Below, one piece after another: positions 24,850 to 37,602 of a stretch of DNA of 64,000 bases. The notes under the pieces are model-generated. The model saw nothing but the letters and a program-made list of their open reading frames with translations, was not told the origin of the DNA and searched no databases. Position 1 is the first letter of the stretch, and every line of letters begins with the position of its first letter. The position numbers and the translations under genes are program-made. Source of the stretch: Glycine soja (lineage: Eukaryota > Streptophyta > Magnoliopsida > Fabales > Fabaceae); the NCBI RefSeq assembly GCF_004193775.1, contig NC_041021.1, forward strand, positions 1,312,001-1,376,000, given 5' to 3'.

Positions 24850-27077
24850 TCAACAGGCAGCGGAGGGTTGACGGGATTGCGTTGGCGGCACTTTAGGGGA
24901 CAAAGTGGCGGCGGCGGCGGCGGCGGCGGCGGAGGGCGGTTTGTCGGCGGTGGAGGTGACACGCTCGCAGCGGGGACACATGGAAAGTGTGGAGGCAGGG
25001 AGCGGCTCGCAGGAGTGAGGGGAGATCACGGTGGGTGGGCCCACCTTCATGGCTCGTAGCTCTTCCACTTCCCTCTGCAGCCTCCGGTTCTGCTCTGTGA
25101 GGGAACCAAACCACCTCTTCAGGTACTCGCACTCCATCTCCGTCTGCTTCAGCTTGCTCCTGCATAAAATCTCCACTTTATCAATTATTATTATTTGTCT
25201 AGATTAAATCTATCTTCTTCTTCTTTTTTAAATTCCAGAGAATCATATTCGAATGAGATAGATTTATTATTATTATTATTCAAACAGTTAAAACAAGCAT
25301 TCATTGAATGCATTAGATATTGTTGCATGGGTGACACGGCTTCGTTCACCAATCATCATCACTTTGCCCTTTATTGCTTCTCATGTCAAATCTAGGAGAA
25401 ATTGTTACGTGTTTTGAAATCTTTGTAGATTTTATTGTTCTCTATCTAATTAAGTGTGTATTAGCTCATTTTGTAAATTCATAAACTTAAATAAAATACA
25501 CACATATATATATATATATAAAAAAAAAAGGTCATGAAATAATGTAATCAAAAGGTTCAGAAGTTATAGACTTCTTTTGAAGAAAAAGTTATAGAGTTCT
25601 CATAATTTGTTTAAGGTAACTCATAACATATGTTTAGAAGAGCTTTTACAAAATGTATTTGTGTTTATGAAAGTAACTTTACGACTTTTTTTAATATGTT
25701 ATTTATTTCAACAATTTTTCAAAAAATAAAAAAAATAAGTTTTGTAAAGTGAATTTTAAATTCAAATTTATTAGATAAATACTTAATTCATTTTTCTATT
25801 TAAATACATTATATATATATAAGATAATTTATAGGAGAGTAATTATGAGAAGAGACATGAAACCAGTATTTCTTTTATCTTTCTTTTCCTTATGAACTTT
25901 TAGGTAAATATCTGAATTAAGTACTTATTCAATAAAAAATTGTATGAAGATTTGTGATATAATTAAATACAATCATGAAACCTATTGAAATAAATTAAAA
26001 ATAATGTTAATAAACTACATCAAAAACTTCATTGAAATAAACTTCAAAAAACCTCAAAATTAAAGTTATAAACAAGTTATTTTAACAAGTTTCATATCAA
26101 CTTCTAAGAGCAATATATAGCAGAAGATATGATCCAGGTAAATATGCAGAAACTGGGGAACAAAGACGATTATCATGAAATGAAAAATTTATTATTGGGA
26201 ATAAGTGAAGAACCCCTGTGCTTTTAATTTATGGATACGTGCTGATGATAACTAGATACACGATGCTTAATACTAATAATTGATTTGTAAAATCAAATGC
26301 ATGGTTGGTCTAAAGTACCAAAACAAGTGGTCAAAGTCGCACTTACGGCAGTGATGATCAGTGTAGCACACGAGGCCAAATAAAACTCCACCAATGCGGT
26401 GCTATCATTATCAAGTTGTCTACTTTAATTTGGACAACAATGATTGTGTTCTTTGCACACAGCTGAAATTATGGTTTAACACTGGAACTACATCATTAAC
26501 TGTTCATATTATTTGAACGCCAGCTAGCTATTCTCATGTCATTGCTATGTGTTCATGACCTAAGATTATATTATTATATTATTATTATTATTTGAAAAGA
26601 GAAGCACTTCGTGTATTCATTCTTATTTTTTTTTTTTTTTATAAAAAACAGTTGAAAAAGTAGTGAAAGCAATTACATTGTAAAAATTTATGAAAAAAAT
26701 AAAAAATAATTATATATTAAAAGATAATTTAAAATAAAAAAATGTATATAGTAAAGAGAATAATTATCTTTATTAATAGTTACAGATTATTATCATTTGA
26801 ATTTAATTAACTTTCATTTTCTAACTTATTAATAGTGTAATTATAATTTCGTCACATTTGAAACTTATAACTGAGCAAAAATTAGAGACAAAATTTCCCC
26901 TAAATTATAAGTTGAGTCTTTTAAAATAAAAAATAAAACATCCTATAAATATATAGAACATACAGGTTTGTGTTGAGTTTGTGTTTTATAAGTTTAAAAT
27001 AAAAGTTTTGCGGTAGAGCTTTGGAAAAAGTAATTTTGTTCCAAATAATAGATATGCATATGTATACCATCATATGC

Positions 27078-27160
<83 letters not shown>

Positions 27161-27546
27161 AGATTTTTCCAAACCATATGTTTTCAAAACTATTTTTTCA
27201 CTCTTTCTTGAGTTTAAATGGATCTGTGGCTTGAAACTTGATCCAAATATTTTACCTATATATATATATGCATACCCGAACAACACTCAGATTTCTTTCA
27301 TCGTATGACCTATATTACTTATTAATGAGGAATTATGTGAAGGAAGTGCGACTTTAAATGATCGCTTTCCACTTTTAGTTAGAGATAGTACGGATGAATA
27401 CTAAGGGGGTATAGCATCGGATTCAGATTCATGAGGTCTATATTATAATTATCATTATTCTGTCAACATTTGAAATTTGTCTGTATATATGGTACACGTA
27501 CCCACAGAAAATGCGGGTAAAGATGAAATTATATATATAGATGAAA

Positions 27547-27612
<66 letters not shown>

Positions 27613-28790
27613 ATATTAAAGTCAAGTCATAAATGAAAAAAATAAATTGCATTCATGTTCCATCACTTTATTAATTAGGATTGATTAGCCATACCTGGCC
27701 CTACGATTCTGAAACCACACCTCCACTTGCCTCGGTCGCAGCTTCAGTTGCATTGCCAAAGACTCTTTCTGCTTCTACAAAACCAAGAATTCAAGAACCG
27801 TAATATATTTTTTTTTTTTTTTTTGTAATTTGTATACAATAATCGCACCGAAATTAAAATTCATGATCTTATATTACGTTTATTATTCAAAACTCTCTAC
27901 CACTAGACCGACGTTACTAATTCAAGAGCCTTAATATATTACTTAATTAGTGAAACTATATATACATAGCAAGCATTAGTTATGACTCTAATTAATTTTT
28001 AATAAGAGAGAGAGAGAGAGACAGAGATTGGAGGGTTATTTACTGGGTTCAAAGTGTGGTTTTGTCTAAAGCTTTCTTCAAGGAGACGAGATTGTTCCTT
28101 TGTGAGACGGAGTTTCTTGCGAGGAGGGTCTCCATTGCTGCCTTCTTCTTCATCTTCCATGTTTGATGCCATCCAATCTTCTTCTAGAGGTACTTGGTTT
28201 ATGTCCAATTCTTTCACTGTAATACCAAACACTGCCTTATAAATATTTGTGTATATAGTTCCAAAAATAAAAACCTTACAGACCAAACAAACACATGATC
28301 CAATATATATCGTTTAAGGACAAGATTGGAAATATGACTTGAATGGATATCATTTCTATTTAATCACCAACCAGAGAGAGATGAAAAATAGAACCCTGGT
28401 GGGTTCATGTGGTCGTGATGACTTTAATTTTAATCCAAGAAAGGGTAAGAAAAAATAAATAAGTTATCCCTTCCTAAAGAAAACATATATTTTACATGGG
28501 GCCACTTGTATATGATAGAAACAACTGTAGAAGTAAAAAAAAGAATTTAATTACCATAAAATTAACCAAAACAAGAACACACACACAAAAAGGAAGGAAT
28601 TTATTTATTAAGATGATGTATGAGGTTGATCAAAATGACAAAGATGATGATTAGAAAAAGATAAGACAAAGTTGTTTATATTTATGTGATGCTTACCAGA
28701 TGATAAGGGAAGAAGGACTGGTGAAGAAGCAAAGCCAGGGACAGATATGGTCAATTCCAAGTTTGAGGAGCTACTTGGTAAAACCGCCAT
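24850..28790 (-). CDS. HD-Zip class II homeodomain-leucine zipper transcription factor (ATHB17-like)
   Basis: Four coding exons with GT-AG introns join in frame to 218 residues: 28790-28697, 28216-28044, 27774-27695 and 25159-24850 (stop TGA). The N-terminus ([20 protein letters not shown]) matches the ATHB17 start and holds an EAR-like LELTI at 11-15. An acidic stretch lies at 52-56. The homeodomain spans about 62-119, with WFQNRRA at 109-115. The leucine zipper has leucines at 129, 136, 143 and 150, one per heptad. The HD-Zip II redox motif is CPRCE at 177-181, followed by eight alanines (193-200). Class II proteins are nuclear repressors that bind CAAT(C/G)ATTG as dimers, and ATHB17 relatives act in ABA, stress and growth responses. 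The third intron is 2535 bp and microsatellite-rich. An upstream in-frame ATG at 28922 could add 44 residues; I chose 28790 by homology. Confidence 0.95.
24907..24932 (-). repeat. GCC trinucleotide repeat encoding the Ala8 tract
   Basis: A near-perfect (GGC)n run on plus encodes eight successive alanines (residues 193-200) in the C-terminal tail of the HD-Zip protein, between the CPRCE motif and the stop. Length polymorphism is likely. Confidence 0.85.
25503..25521. repeat. (TA)n microsatellite in HD-Zip intron 3
   Basis: Short TA run followed by an A-run inside intron 3. Confidence 0.85.
26438..26446. promoter_or_regulatory. CAATGATTG, an HD-Zip II consensus site, in the gene's own third intron
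   Basis: The palindromic 9-mer CAATGATTG equals the class II binding consensus CAAT(C/G)ATTG and lies in the large third intron. Class II genes are known to feed back negatively on themselves and on each other. That this copy works is inference. Confidence 0.35.
27079..27155. repeat. (TA)n microsatellite, about 75 bp, in HD-Zip intron 3
   Basis: Long uninterrupted TA run within the third intron. It should be highly polymorphic. Confidence 0.95.
27549..27607. repeat. (TA)n microsatellite, about 58 bp, in HD-Zip intron 3
   Basis: A second long TA run in the same intron, close to the donor side of exon 3 on the minus strand. Confidence 0.95.
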
Positions 28791-28988
28791 AGAAGGTACA
28801 CAGAAAATAATGAAAGGGGTGAAGAAAAAAGATGATGAAGATGAAGAAGAGGAAGAGGAGGACCTGTGTATCAACAAAAAGGAGAGAAAAAAGGTAAAGT
28901 GAAGAAACACAAGGAGACACACATGAAAAGGAGGACAGAAGAAGCAGCAAAGGATCTGATGAAATGTTTGGAGAGGAAAAAGGTCAAG

Positions 28989-28996
28989 ATATATAG
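28989..28996 (-). promoter_or_regulatory. Candidate TATA box of the HD-Zip gene
   Basis: On the minus strand CTATATAT lies about 200 bp upstream of the chosen ATG. A CT- and GAA-rich leader lies between them, a reasonable distance for a plant 5' UTR. No transcript evidence is available here. Confidence 0.45.
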
Positions 28997-29607
28997 AAAG
29001 GTCAAATAAACAAATATAGGGATATTAATTAGTCGTACAAGTTTATTATAAATTAATACCCTAAAAGGCGCATAGAAAATCAAAGGGAGGTTACCTTAGA
29101 AAAACGTATATCAAGAGGTGTAGGTTTCCGACCATGGTCGTCCAAGTCAAAGGGTATGTGGCCCAAAGATGGTGACACGTGTAGGTGGGAGAGTAAAAGA
29201 TGAAACTCCATGTTAATTTTGCAGTTACATATTAAATGTCATAATATGTTTTTGTAAACATAAGTTCAAAAGGCACTAATTTGGGTCTTATTTTTAACAT
29301 TAAAGTATCATCAGTCAAGATTATAAATTAATTTTTGAGAATAAAATATTGTTAAAATTAAATTATTCTAATTATTTTTTTTTTGTAAACAGTTAGAAAT
29401 CCAATGCTCAATAAACTCACTTATTCCTTTACTTTGAATAACAATGTGTTGACTTGAATAGAAAGGATTTAAATTTTTTAAACATGTAATATAAAAATCT
29501 CAAAAACTGTTAATTTGTAAAAATGATAATATCAAGAACTAAAAGTTTTTACACATATATATAATACGTTTAATAGGAGAATCATCCTCTTGTGTGACCT
29601 GAGTGTG
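28997..29607. other. Upstream flank of the HD-Zip gene
   Basis: No gene. This is the probable promoter region. The part near 29100-29200 is less AT-rich (for example GACACGTGTAGG, a G-box-like ACGTG core near 29174). The rest is AT-rich. Confidence 0.5.
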
Positions 29608-30152
29608 AAAATGATTATTCTCATGTTAGATTAAATAAAAAGTTAAAATTAAAATATTTGAAATTTAAATTAAAACATCATTTAATCATAAAATATTTAT
29701 AAGATTTATCAAATAAAAAATCAAATATTTTAAAGAATTAATTTATATCAGGATTGTTACTACAACTATTATCACCGTAATCACCACCACCATTATGATT
29801 GTCGCTATAACCATCGTCATCATCACCAACATGATTGTCACTGTGGTTGTTGTTACTACCATCATAATTGCTGTTATGATCACTATTGTCACTGTCATCC
29901 CTATCGTGATCGCGGTGGTGGTTGCGACGACATGACAATTACGGTAGTGATGACAACGATGGTTATAACAGTGATCACAATAATAGTAGTTGTTGCGATG
30001 ATTTTGACGTAAATTAAAATTTTTAAATATTTAATTTTTTTGTTTGATAAATCTTATAAAAAATTTATGATTAAATGAAACTTTAATTTAAATTTAAAAT
30101 ATTTTAATTTTAACTTTTTGTTTTAATCTAACGAATGAGAAATATCATGTAT
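29608..30152. mobile_element. Foldback element with about 130-bp arms around a trinucleotide-like core
   Basis: The left arm (about 29608-29750: CTCATGTTAGATTAAA, AAAAAGTTAAAATTAAAATAT, ATAAGATTTATCAAA) is inverted in the right arm (about 30005-30150: TTTGATAAATCTTATAA, TTAATTTTAACTTTTTG, TTTAATCTAACGAATGAG). The core (29750-30000) is an imperfect trinucleotide-type repeat rich in CAY/ATR triplets. It leaves a meaningless His/Asp/Asn-rich open frame on the minus strand. No transposase is present. Confidence 0.7.
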
Positions 30153-33100
30153 GAAATATTATTTATATATATATATATATATATATAATACTGTACCTTT
30201 TAGAAAAACTTTAAAAAATTGTCATAAAATCATTTTTAAAAATCTTAGAAAAAGGCCATACTTTTTAACTAATTATTTCAACCGACTCATCTTTCATTAA
30301 CCAACATGTCTGAGAAATGTCAAATTAATGTTTCGAAAAGCTTTTCTACAAAACCAGTCACAAATATAATCGAGTACCGGAGGTCTATCACTCAGAAACC
30401 TAGTTCTCCGGGTACGTCAATTTCTAGTGTGTGTGTGGATTGGCAGATTTGGTAATTGCCTTGTCATCATAAATCTTTAGATAGATATATTTCTTGTCAA
30501 TGGAGATTACTAATTTTCATTCTTTCAATGGAGTCTTAATAATATAAAAATTTTCAAATACAAAGTTTAATATTTTTTAAAATAATTCAAATCTAACAAA
30601 TATTTTTTCATTTAATTCTTTTACACCAAAATTTATTCATGAAGTTTGTTTTAAATTAATTATTCAAATTAACTCATATAATTAAAAAATAACAGTTTTA
30701 ATAGAAAAATAACTAATTCAAATGTAATGAACGCATACAAGATTAAAGCAAAAAAAAAAATGAATGTATAATAATCGACTATTTTTTTTACCCATTTCCC
30801 TTTTCGTTTAGGATCTTGAACCATTTTCTTTTTCATACATAATATTTTTTTCTATTACTTAAAAGGGGATGGTGGGAGGAGTTGACTTAATTTTATATAT
30901 ATATATATATAATAATCGACTATAAAAATTATAAATTTATAATACTTTAAGTATCTTATTCGACTAACAGAATTGGATTAATAGAAGTTAACTCTACTTG
31001 AATTTTTTTTTCAAAAAATAATAAAAATCTTATTAAATATATCAATTAATGATTATTTTAAATATATTGAGGTATAAATGTGTCTATTAAATCTGTCATA
31101 AAAGACATTAAATATTCTAAATATGGTTCCTAATATGATAGAAATTACTAGTACTTTCTTACGCAATAATCAGATGTTAGGAACTAAGGATATTCAAACA
31201 TTTTTCAGTAATGTTTTTTTATGAACTGTTAAATGCTTATCTATTAAGCAATTATTAAATGTATTTGAAACAAGGAATACGAATAGTTAGTAACAAATAA
31301 ATAGATCATGGTCTATAAAAATATAGTACATATTAAAAAATAATAATTTTTTACACTGTCTTTTTTTTCATCATTTCTTTTATAAAAAAAATTAATCCAC
31401 ACAGGCACATCAAATCATATTATATATTTTTTTACAATAAAAAACTTTAAAAAAATGTATAATTATTAGTAATATCCAAACTACAAAAAGTTCTAAAATT
31501 TAAAGTATCGAAGTGCATAATAATGATTACCTGTTTCAGAATGCAGAACATGTTATTGAGGAAAAACAAAATAATAAATTAAAAATATACATTAAATGAG
31601 AAAATGATTCTACACATAATATAAAAAAAGTTGTTCATAATCATTTAATTATAACTCATATGTATCATAAGCTTGTTAATTTTTAAAATATTTATTTTAA
31701 AATAATATATATATGGTGTAAAATTATTACACTGTTGGAATATATCCATTAAATTCATGTTAAATTGTGTAAAAACTTAAAAAGCATAGAAGGTAATAGT
31801 AGGGCTTGATGTCGGTTGAAAGTTCTAGTAGGAAAATGATTGGAAAGCCATAGCTTTGAGCCTTTCTCCGGTTGCCCTCTCAACACGGACCAACCAATAT
31901 CATTGGCCCCATTAAACAAACTAAGACAGACAAGTGGTTTTCACTTTTCTGTCTTTAGTCTTCCTAATGATGGTCATGAGAGACCCACAACTACTATTTT
32001 AATCTTAGATTATATTTCCCCTGTTCAATTGACTTTTGTTGTTGTCGCACGCTAAGAGTCGATAATCTGAGTAAAAAAAAAAACTTATTAAGGATAGGTT
32101 TGGTCGAATTGAAGAGAATGAAATACATTAACAAAAAAATTTAAAATTAAAATAGAATGAGAAAAATATAAGATTCATTTTAAATAGTGAAAGTTTATCT
32201 TTAATTTCTTCTTAGCAACCAAATCTGTCTTAAGAAAATTATTTCACCATTTTGAAAAATATTATTTACTCTTCCCAATAAATAGATGCTAGTATCTATA
32301 TTATATGTGATAAATTAGAATAAATAATTTGAAAAATAATATTTTCACTTTCTATATTTAATTATATGTTTTAAACTTTTTGATCTTTTTTGGACGTACA
32401 TTTTACATACTATTCTCACAATTAGTTAAAATTATATTAAATAATTTTATCTTTATTATATATTTGACCTTCTTGACTACTGCTTATATGATAGTATATC
32501 TTTCAATCTACCATTTTTATCTGTCTTTAAATTGAGTTCCAATAATTTTTTAAAGAAATGGTTAATACTTAAAAAATAGTCATAACTACAATTATTTATT
32601 GTAAATGCAAAATATATTTTATACATTCAAATATATTAACTTATTATAAATTTTAATTATAATATAACCTGTATATTAAAAATATTTATTTTTTATAATT
32701 TTTAATTATATAAAAATACACGTATTAAAGTACTAATTAATTATAATGAGTCCACTAGCTATTTAATCACTTTATCCAACAAGGCATTATAGGTCATCTA
32801 TTAAAAATTGTAGAGTCATTAGTTGCATCACACAACTGATATTCATTTTATAGCTTCAATCGTACAAAGCTATCTGGTTCTAGTGTGAATGAAAAGTAGG
32901 TAAAGGGAAAGAAAATGCTTTTTGTGCTCTTACTTTGATTGGGCAATGGGGTTTGGTTATTGTGTGAATTATCAGATAGGATATTTATTACTGTAGTATT
33001 TGTTGGGTGTTTGACAGAAATCCATGATTCATGGGCAAAAGGTTGGCAAGGTGATATACATGCTATTTCGCAATGGAAAATTACTCAGGGAAATGGGTAG

Positions 33101-33877
33101 ACTAAGGAATCAGTAACTAATGCATGGTGATGACCTATTTACAGGTAATTAGGAGCCAACCTAACGCTTTATTGCATTGTTTATAAAGAGGGCATTTATT
33201 GATATCAACTATCGAGTTTGTAATGTTTCATTTTTATGTGAGTTTTTTCGGCATGGACTATTTCGTCATTTTTATTATCTTGATATTTTTATAAATATTA
33301 GATGAAAATGATGTATTTAACATTTTAAAATATTAAAAAGTATTCAATATTTTTTTATATACTAGCTAGTTGAAGAATAATTATTACAAATATCACTGTT
33401 AAGAAAATAAAAATTATTCATCTTGTATATATTTCTGTAGGATAATATATTTTGATTCCAATTTTTTTATTTTTTTTATCATTAATATATAAGTTATTGA
33501 ATACTTGATTGCTCTCTAAAAGAATATTCATTGCTAGATGTTCGATAAGACTTTTGAATACTTAGTTAGAAATAATAATTAATAAATTCATAATGAGATT
33601 AATTTAAGTAAAAGACCAATTGCCAACTGTAAAAGATATTAGTCTTTATAAAGTAATCAACTACTGTTGAAGCATTTTTACCAGTAATCCTATCCATATT
33701 TATTTTTTAAAAAAATATTACCTAAAATATTTGAGAATATGTGAAATTGTGACTTAAATGTATAATATATAATTATTGCCTAAACCTCAAAGCATTGTCT
33801 AAGTTGTTTGTCCATAGTTTGAAATGTGTTGTCTAAAATACATGAAGCCTTGATATATTTATGACCTCAATACTTGT
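30153..33877. other. AT-rich intergenic DNA, no gene seen
   Basis: It includes short (TA)n runs (30163-30187 and 30894-30911) and many homopolymers. The least AT-rich piece, 31800-32060, has one 71-codon frame without recognisable features. Confidence 0.55.
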
Positions 33878-34118
33878 TGTTGGAGTATAAGTTTGAAACT
33901 GAAGTCACACATTAGATAGAAATTGACAAATTGAATAATATATAAATGGAAAAATCCAAAAATCTAATGTCTTAAGGATTTTAGATAAAATATGACAACA
34001 GTTTAATTACTTGTGTAGTGTGCTCTTGGTTCATTGTGACTTAAATATAATATATATATATATTGCCTGAACCTCAAATCATTGTCTAAGTTGCCTATCC
34101 ACAGTATATTTATGTGAT
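33746..34118 (+). repeat. Direct duplication of a roughly 75-bp segment, copies 290 bp apart
   Basis: GTGACTTAAAT...ATTGCCTAAACCTCAAAGCATTG...CTAAGTTG...GTCCA (about 33750-33822) recurs with changes at about 34038-34105. The second copy is inside the copia LTR fragment and the first lies just upstream of it. This suggests a tandemly duplicated or doubly inserted LTR piece. Confidence 0.6.
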
Positions 34119-34152
34119 GTGCTCCTGGTTCATTAGTGTAATCTCACGCACA
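33878..34152 (+). mobile_element. Copia-type LTR fragment followed by a primer-binding site
   Basis: The block opens TGTTGGAGTATAAG and closes CTCACGCACA (TG...CA). It is followed after three bases by ATTGATATCAAAGCT (34156-34170), close to the initiator-Met tRNA complement TTGGTATCAGAGC used as a primer site. The strings TGTGTAGTGTGCTC and GGTTCATTGTG are typical of legume copia LTRs I recall. Internal sequence fades out soon after, with no gag or pol seen, so this is a remnant. Confidence 0.55.
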
Positions 34153-34170
34153 ATAATTGATATCAAAGCT

Positions 34171-34640
34171 GTCCAATGTGTAGTTATCAAGCATTGGTCA
34201 AATCAAATTATAGATGCTTACATATAATTCGAACTCATATTTTAAAGCCTAAACCTACATTTCATTGGGCGAATAGACCTGACTAACCTAACTTATTTTC
34301 CACCTTCAATTTTAGACAACAATTCTTAAGTTTGTCAAATGACAAATAAAGATGGAGGTGTCATTATCACACTTCCTTAATAACTTAGCATAATTTAGGA
34401 TTCAAAATCCAATTTATCAATTAATTTTAAAAGGCATATAGTTAATATACATGAACAAAAATCATATGTAGGTTAAAATATAAAGATTACAAATATAATT
34501 AATCTTTTTTTTATGTTATTCGCCTTGGCTGAATTTAATTTTTAAAGTTGTATCAAAAAAATTTGAGACTTCAAACAAAATTATAAGAAAGATTTAACGT
34601 ATGAAGAATGAGAGAGAGAGAGAGATTTTGAAGAAAAAAA
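34171..34640. other. AT-rich DNA, no gene seen
   Basis: Probably includes residual copia leader next to the primer site, then anonymous AT-rich sequence and a short (GA)n run near 34612-34625. Confidence 0.4.
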
Positions 34641-35389
34641 ATTAGACTTAATTATCAATTTGATTCTTATATTGTTTAAAATATATAATTTGATCCCCAA
34701 ATTTTAAAATGCTCCAATTAGGTCTTTCAATTGTTAAAATTGTTTCAATTAGGTCCCTTCCAACCAGTTGATGAGGTTGACGTAGTTAAGAACTTAAGAT
34801 TGCAAATTTTAATGATTTTCACCTGTGAATAATGACGATTTATAATCGTTGCTATACTTATTATTGTTTTTAAATTAAAAATTAAATAAAAAATAAAGTA
34901 AAATTCTAACAAAGTGGCGTTTTTTAGCGCTCACTATTTGTAACACACCATGGTCATGGACACCATTAAACAACATCTTTGTACCTTCAAAATCAATGTC
35001 AAACAACAGCAACCACCATGCGACCACAGGGAGAAGACAAACAAACAACATCTACTCTATTATCCCCACTGTGACCACCCTCTATGTCATCATTATCTCT
35101 AGTGTGGTCGGTCACCCTTTGCATAACCTCACCCAGATCCACCGCTAACACCCATTGTCGCACCACAAAGAAAAGACAACCATGCATCAAAGAATGCATA
35201 GCTGAAGTAGCGTCGGAGAGAGGCACAACAAAGCAAAAATCTTTTTTATTGTTTTAGTGTCATGCAAGCATCATCCCTATGTAGCTCCCGTTCATTTTCT
35301 TTGTTGTTCCCTTCACTATCACCCTTCGCATCGCCACCAATCACGACTCAAGATGATCCTTCGGACAAGAACACTTGAGGGCCAATAAC

Positions 35390-35710
35390 GGCAAATTTAC
35401 CGTACAGGGCTTGTTTTACAAACAATTTACCAAAGGGGGTTCGTTTCTAAACAAATAACATGCAGGGTCTCTTTCCGACGTGGGTGCCGCCATTAACACT
35501 GGCGGGAAGCTTGAACCGCCAGTGCCAATGGCGGTAAGGAGGGTACCGCTAGTCCCACTTGCGGGACATGTGCTGAGTAGGAGAGAGGGGTGAGGGTGTG
35601 CCGCTGATGGCATCTGCGGGACAGGTGAGAGAGTGGGTGCCGCCAATGATGTTTGCGGCACAGGTGAGAGAAGGTGGTGCCGCCAGTACTGCCTGCGGGA
35701 CACCTTCAGC
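35390..35710 (+). repeat. Left terminal inverted repeat of the MULE
   Basis: About 321 bp, inverted at 46847-47164. The outer 95 bp are AT-rich. The inner 220 bp are GC-rich and hold six 21-bp dyads of form (G/A)CCGCY...GCGG at 35486, 35515, 35545, 35600, 35639 and 35679. A 95-codon open frame inside is shared by both TIRs and is best read as a by-product of the repeat. Confidence 0.95.
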
Positions 35711-35870
35711 TCCCTTGATGGGACGCATGAGAAGCCTGCTCACCTAGGGTTCACATGACTGAAACATGCACTGCACCTAGGGTTCAGTTTACGTTGAAGG
35801 CTTTGCAGACTTGCATTCTGAAAAGCATGTGAACGTTAAAAAATTTTGAACGTTGGGTTTAAGTTTTCAG

Positions 35871-35880
35871 CTATAAAAAA
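35871..35880 (+). promoter_or_regulatory. Candidate TATA box of the PMD gene
   Basis: CTATAAAAAA lies about 160 bp inside the left TIR, roughly 210 bp upstream of a strong leader-intron donor (CCTG/GTAAGT at 36084/36085). The position fits a TIR-proximal promoter driving inward transcription, as in MuDR. Confidence 0.6.
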
Positions 35881-36084
35881 AATGTTGAACTCATTCTTTA
35901 CTTACGTTTTTCCCTTACTGAGTTTGCTTTGTCTTTCTTTCTTCTTCACTTGAGAGATTATTGTACTGTGTTGTGATTGTTGTGCTGTGTTCGTGGTTCA
36001 AATTTCTCTAAAATTTAGTGCTTCTTGCTGTGCTTTCATCCTTCCTTGAAGTGCCCTTAGCCTTATCTTGGACATAAATTCCTG

Positions 36085-37597
36085 GTAAGTAAATATGTTA
36101 ATATATATTATAAGTTTAAGTTAGTTAGTATTAGTATTAACAAATATTAGTATTAACAAATATTCTAAGTTAAGTTAGTTAGTATTTAAATAGTAGCTTA
36201 GTTATTATTAACAAAAGTTCTAAGTTTAAATTAGTTGATATGAGTAGCTATTCTGTTATTATTTTTTAAGTATTAATAGATATTTCAATGTTAGGTTAGT
36301 TAGTATGAAAATATTATTTGGTTAGGTTAATTAGTATGAAAATTTTATTTGGTTAGTTAGAATTAAAATTTTATTTAGTTATTGTTATTGTATATATTGT
36401 TAGATGTTATTTGGTTATTGTATATAATATTTTAGTATTAGTAGTAATTACAGCATAGCATAGAATATTATTATTAATTTTTTTTTATCAAAGAATGAGA
36501 ATTTTATTATGAATTCTAGAAATATCTGTAAAATAAAATATATTCTAACTCAAGAAATATAAAGTTTTCTAAAATAATTATTCTTTCTTATCAACTTGTT
36601 TCAATTATTTTTCTAAATTTATTTTATTTGTATACTACATATGTTGTATAGAATCTAAATTAATTGTATTCTTAATTATTGGTAGAATTAAAATATATGA
36701 TGTACTTTTGCATGGGGTTGACAAACTAATTATTCTTATGAGTTTTAAATAAGAAATTATTTTATAACTTAATCTCTCGTAAAAAAATTGTATAAATAAG
36801 TATAATTGAAAAGAATATTATATATTTGTTTAGTTAGTATAAAAATATTACGTGTATATATATTTAGTTGTGTATATTCTTAAATTTTATACATGTCATA
36901 TTAGCTTTGTAGTATTAGGCATATATTTAGACGGATGATAGTTTAGTCTAATAAATATATATACATGCATCATACACATACGTAATATTAGATTTTTTAG
37001 TATTAGGCACAAGTTAATATTAACTTTAGGTATATATTTATAAATTTTAGACACACGTAAATTTTTAGTTTTTGTAATATTAAATATTTGACACTTAAAT
37101 AAATAATTGTAATATTAGACACTTGACACACGTAAATTTATCTTTTTAGTATTATAATTTTGTATTTTAAATAAATGAGTTGATAATTTAATATTATTTA
37201 AGTTAATTATTTTTTAGTTAGAATGGTATATATATTATTTGTTAGTTTTAATTTGTACGTTAATATTATTTGTTTTAGAAAATTTAAGTGATTGAATATA
37301 TGATACATTGTATATTATTATTATTTTTGTATATATATTATTGAAATGATTTTTTGCATTTCAATATTTGTTTGTATTATAAATAATTTGTTAGTCCATA
37401 TTTTATTCAATTATTTATTTGTTAATTGTAGAAAAAAAATTACTAATAAATTAAAGTTTTCTTCACATGTATTTTAATTTATGTATAGAATATATTAAAA
37501 ATTGACCAGTTTGATTTTTTACAAATTTATTGTTATATATTTAAAGTTTACTAATAAATTAAACTTTTCTTCACATGTATTATATTTTATTTTGCAG
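36085..37597 (+). other. Leader (5' UTR) intron of the PMD gene
   Basis: The donor GTAAGT follows CCTG, and the acceptor TTTTGCAG ends six bases before the PMD start codon. The 1513-bp interior is T/A-rich with no coding frames, as expected for a plant leader intron. Splicing is predicted, not shown. Confidence 0.6.
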
Positions 37598-37602
37598 TAG
37601 CA

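Noticed and set aside
29738..29938. His/Asp/Asn-rich open frame on the minus strand
   Set aside because: It is produced by the trinucleotide-like core of a foldback element.
35416..35703. 95-codon minus-strand open frame repeated at 46845-47138 (plus)
   Set aside because: It lies wholly in the MULE TIRs and exists twice because the TIRs are inverted copies. The codon content reflects the dyads. I see no independent sign of a gene.
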